Below, in pieces: positions 63,090 through 64,000 of a DNA stretch of 64,000 nt. The DNA lies in NCBI GenBank assembly GCA_019358895.1, contig JAHHIG010000001.1:620001-684000 (forward strand), given 5' to 3'. This stretch comes from Tildeniella nuda ZEHNDER 1965/U140. Lineage in GTDB: Bacteria; Cyanobacteriota; Cyanobacteriia; Leptolyngbyales; Leptolyngbyaceae. Each line of letters opens with the position of its first letter. Within the stretch, counting starts at the first letter, position 1. Position numbers and translations under genes: made by a program. The notes under the pieces were generated by a model. That model saw nothing but the letters and a program-made list of their open reading frames with translations, ran no database searches and had not been told where the DNA came from.

Positions 63090-64000
63090 ATGAGTCTTAA
63101 TTTTCGCTTCGCCATCATTAGCGACTTGCACATCGCTGTACCGCATACCATTTGGGATCATCCTAGCCGTTTTCATTTAGTTGAAGTCAGCATTCCTGTC
63201 TTAGAAAACATTCTCGATCGCCTGAGCACTCTCAAGCTTGATTTCCTGCTACTACCTGGCGATCTGACCCAGCATGGCGAACCAGCAAATCATACCTGGC
63301 TGGCAGAACGGTTGGCACAATTGCCATATCCAGCCTATGTTGTTCCTGGCAATCACGATGTACCAACGTTGCAAGCGGATCATCACTCGATCGGGCTGAC
63401 GGACTTTCCAAACTACTACCGCTCGTTCGGCTATGACAACCCTGACCAACTCTATTACACCTGCCCACTGCTGCCAGGAGTGCGGCTGATTGGGCTGAAC
63501 TCTAATCAGTTTGATGCCCACGGTCAGCAATTGGGCTGTTTGGATGATGAGCAGTTGCTCTGGCTGCAACGAGTGCTGAAGGCATATCAAGAGGATTTGA
63601 TCCTGGTCATGGTGCACCATAATGTTGTGGAACATTTGCCAGGGCAGTCACGCAACCCACTGGGGAGGCGTTATATGTTGGACAATGCGCCGACGTTGTT
63701 GCAAATGCTGCAAGCAGCAACGGTGCAGTTAGTGTTTACAGGGCACTTGCATGTGCAGGATATTGCTTGCTCTCAAGGTATTTACGACATTACAACTGGT
63801 TCGCTGGTGAGCTACCCGCATCCCTATCGTGTGCTGGAGTTGCAGACGGACGATCGCGGGCAGCGATCGCTCCACATTACCTCCGATCGCGTCGAGTCTG
63901 TACTCGGTTGGGAAACCTTGCAGCAAACCTCGCGTGACTTCATGAGTGAGCGATCCCAGCCGTTTATGCTCCAGCTTTTAATGCAGCCACCGCTAAAGTT
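63090..64000 (+). CDS. Metallophosphoesterase (3' end cut by window)
   Basis: From ATG 63090 the frame stays open to the window end (303 codons). The calcineurin-like phosphoesterase motifs are complete and in order: SDLHI, LLPGDLTQHG, VPGNHDVP, VMVHHN and FTGHLHVQD. The two-metal active site is therefore intact. Family members hydrolyse phosphodiesters, including cyclic nucleotides and nucleotide derivatives, or act on DNA or lipids. Substrate is not readable here. The gene starts about 270 bp after trmB in the opposite direction, following the repeat block at 62822-63055. Confidence 0.85.
   Translation, partial: MSLNFRFAIISDLHIAVPHTIWDHPSRFHLVEVSIPVLENILDRLSTLKLDFLLLPGDLTQHGEPANHTWLAERLAQLPYPAYVVPGNHDVPTLQADHHSIGLTDFPNYYRSFGYDNPDQLYYTCPLLPGVRLIGLNSNQFDAHGQQLGCLDDEQLLWLQRVLKAYQEDLILVMVHHNVVEHLPGQSRNPLGRRYMLDNAPTLLQMLQAATVQLVFTGHLHVQDIACSQGIYDITTGSLVSYPHPYRVLELQTDDRGQRSLHITSDRVESVLGWETLQQTSRDFMSERSQPFMLQLLMQPPLK

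Overview
The window is chromosomal DNA of a cyanobacterium. The evidence is the very high density of the HIP1 octamer GCGATCGC and its variants, NDH-1 genes of the ndhF1/ndhD1 type, an rbp-rpsU pair, a phycobilisome-like protein, V4R proteins beside an SpkG-like kinase, a NrtS-type transporter, and many families (DUF4278, TIGR04376, DUF6887/DUF6888) that I know mainly from cyanobacteria. The abundance of 7-nt tandem repeats, long hairpin repeats and small toxin-antitoxin modules suggests a filamentous Leptolyngbya/Oscillatoria-like genome. That placement is inference. I found no rRNA, tRNA or CRISPR array.

Layout. 0-7.7 kb holds a membrane GTPase, two alpha/beta hydrolases, a glutamine-riboswitch-like leader in front of a DUF4278 gene, a Pmp3-type membrane peptide, and a gene preceded by a palindrome-bearing promoter and a terminator-like hairpin. 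7.7-12 kb carries ndhD1 and ndhF1. 12-18 kb carries a thioredoxin, a NnrU/Z-ISO-like protein and a five-gene cluster (V4R, small protein, phycobilisome-like protein, V4R, Ser/Thr kinase) resembling slr0144-slr0152 of Synechocystis. 18.6-24.4 kb is accessory: a deacetylase/phosphodiester-glycosidase gene split by an in-frame stop, a DUF6883/DUF4926 pair, and a CHAT-FHA protease gene with a partner. 24.6-31.3 kb holds penicillin-binding protein 2 and the polyamine transporter potADBC.

31.3-48.8 kb is mainly housekeeping: rpsU, rbp, ligA, mutS, a REC-GGDEF-EAL regulator, ychF, an Orn/Lys/Arg decarboxylase and a DoxX protein. 48.8-53.7 kb is a small genomic island of broken transposase and Uma2 fragments, a truncated PIN gene, a DUF104/VapC pair between dispersed repeats, and a translationally coupled DUF6888-DUF6887-HicB-HicA operon. 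53.7-64 kb returns to core genes: aspA, a repeat-rich membrane protein, a HetZ-related regulator, a PilB-N-like protein, NrtS, PhzF, trmB and a metallophosphoesterase cut by the window end.

The most striking feature is the behaviour of the dispersed repeats. The short-unit repeats that fill intergenic gaps are also found, in frame, inside the coding regions of ligA, mutS and the decarboxylase. They add low-complexity loops to DNA-repair enzymes whose catalytic motifs remain intact.
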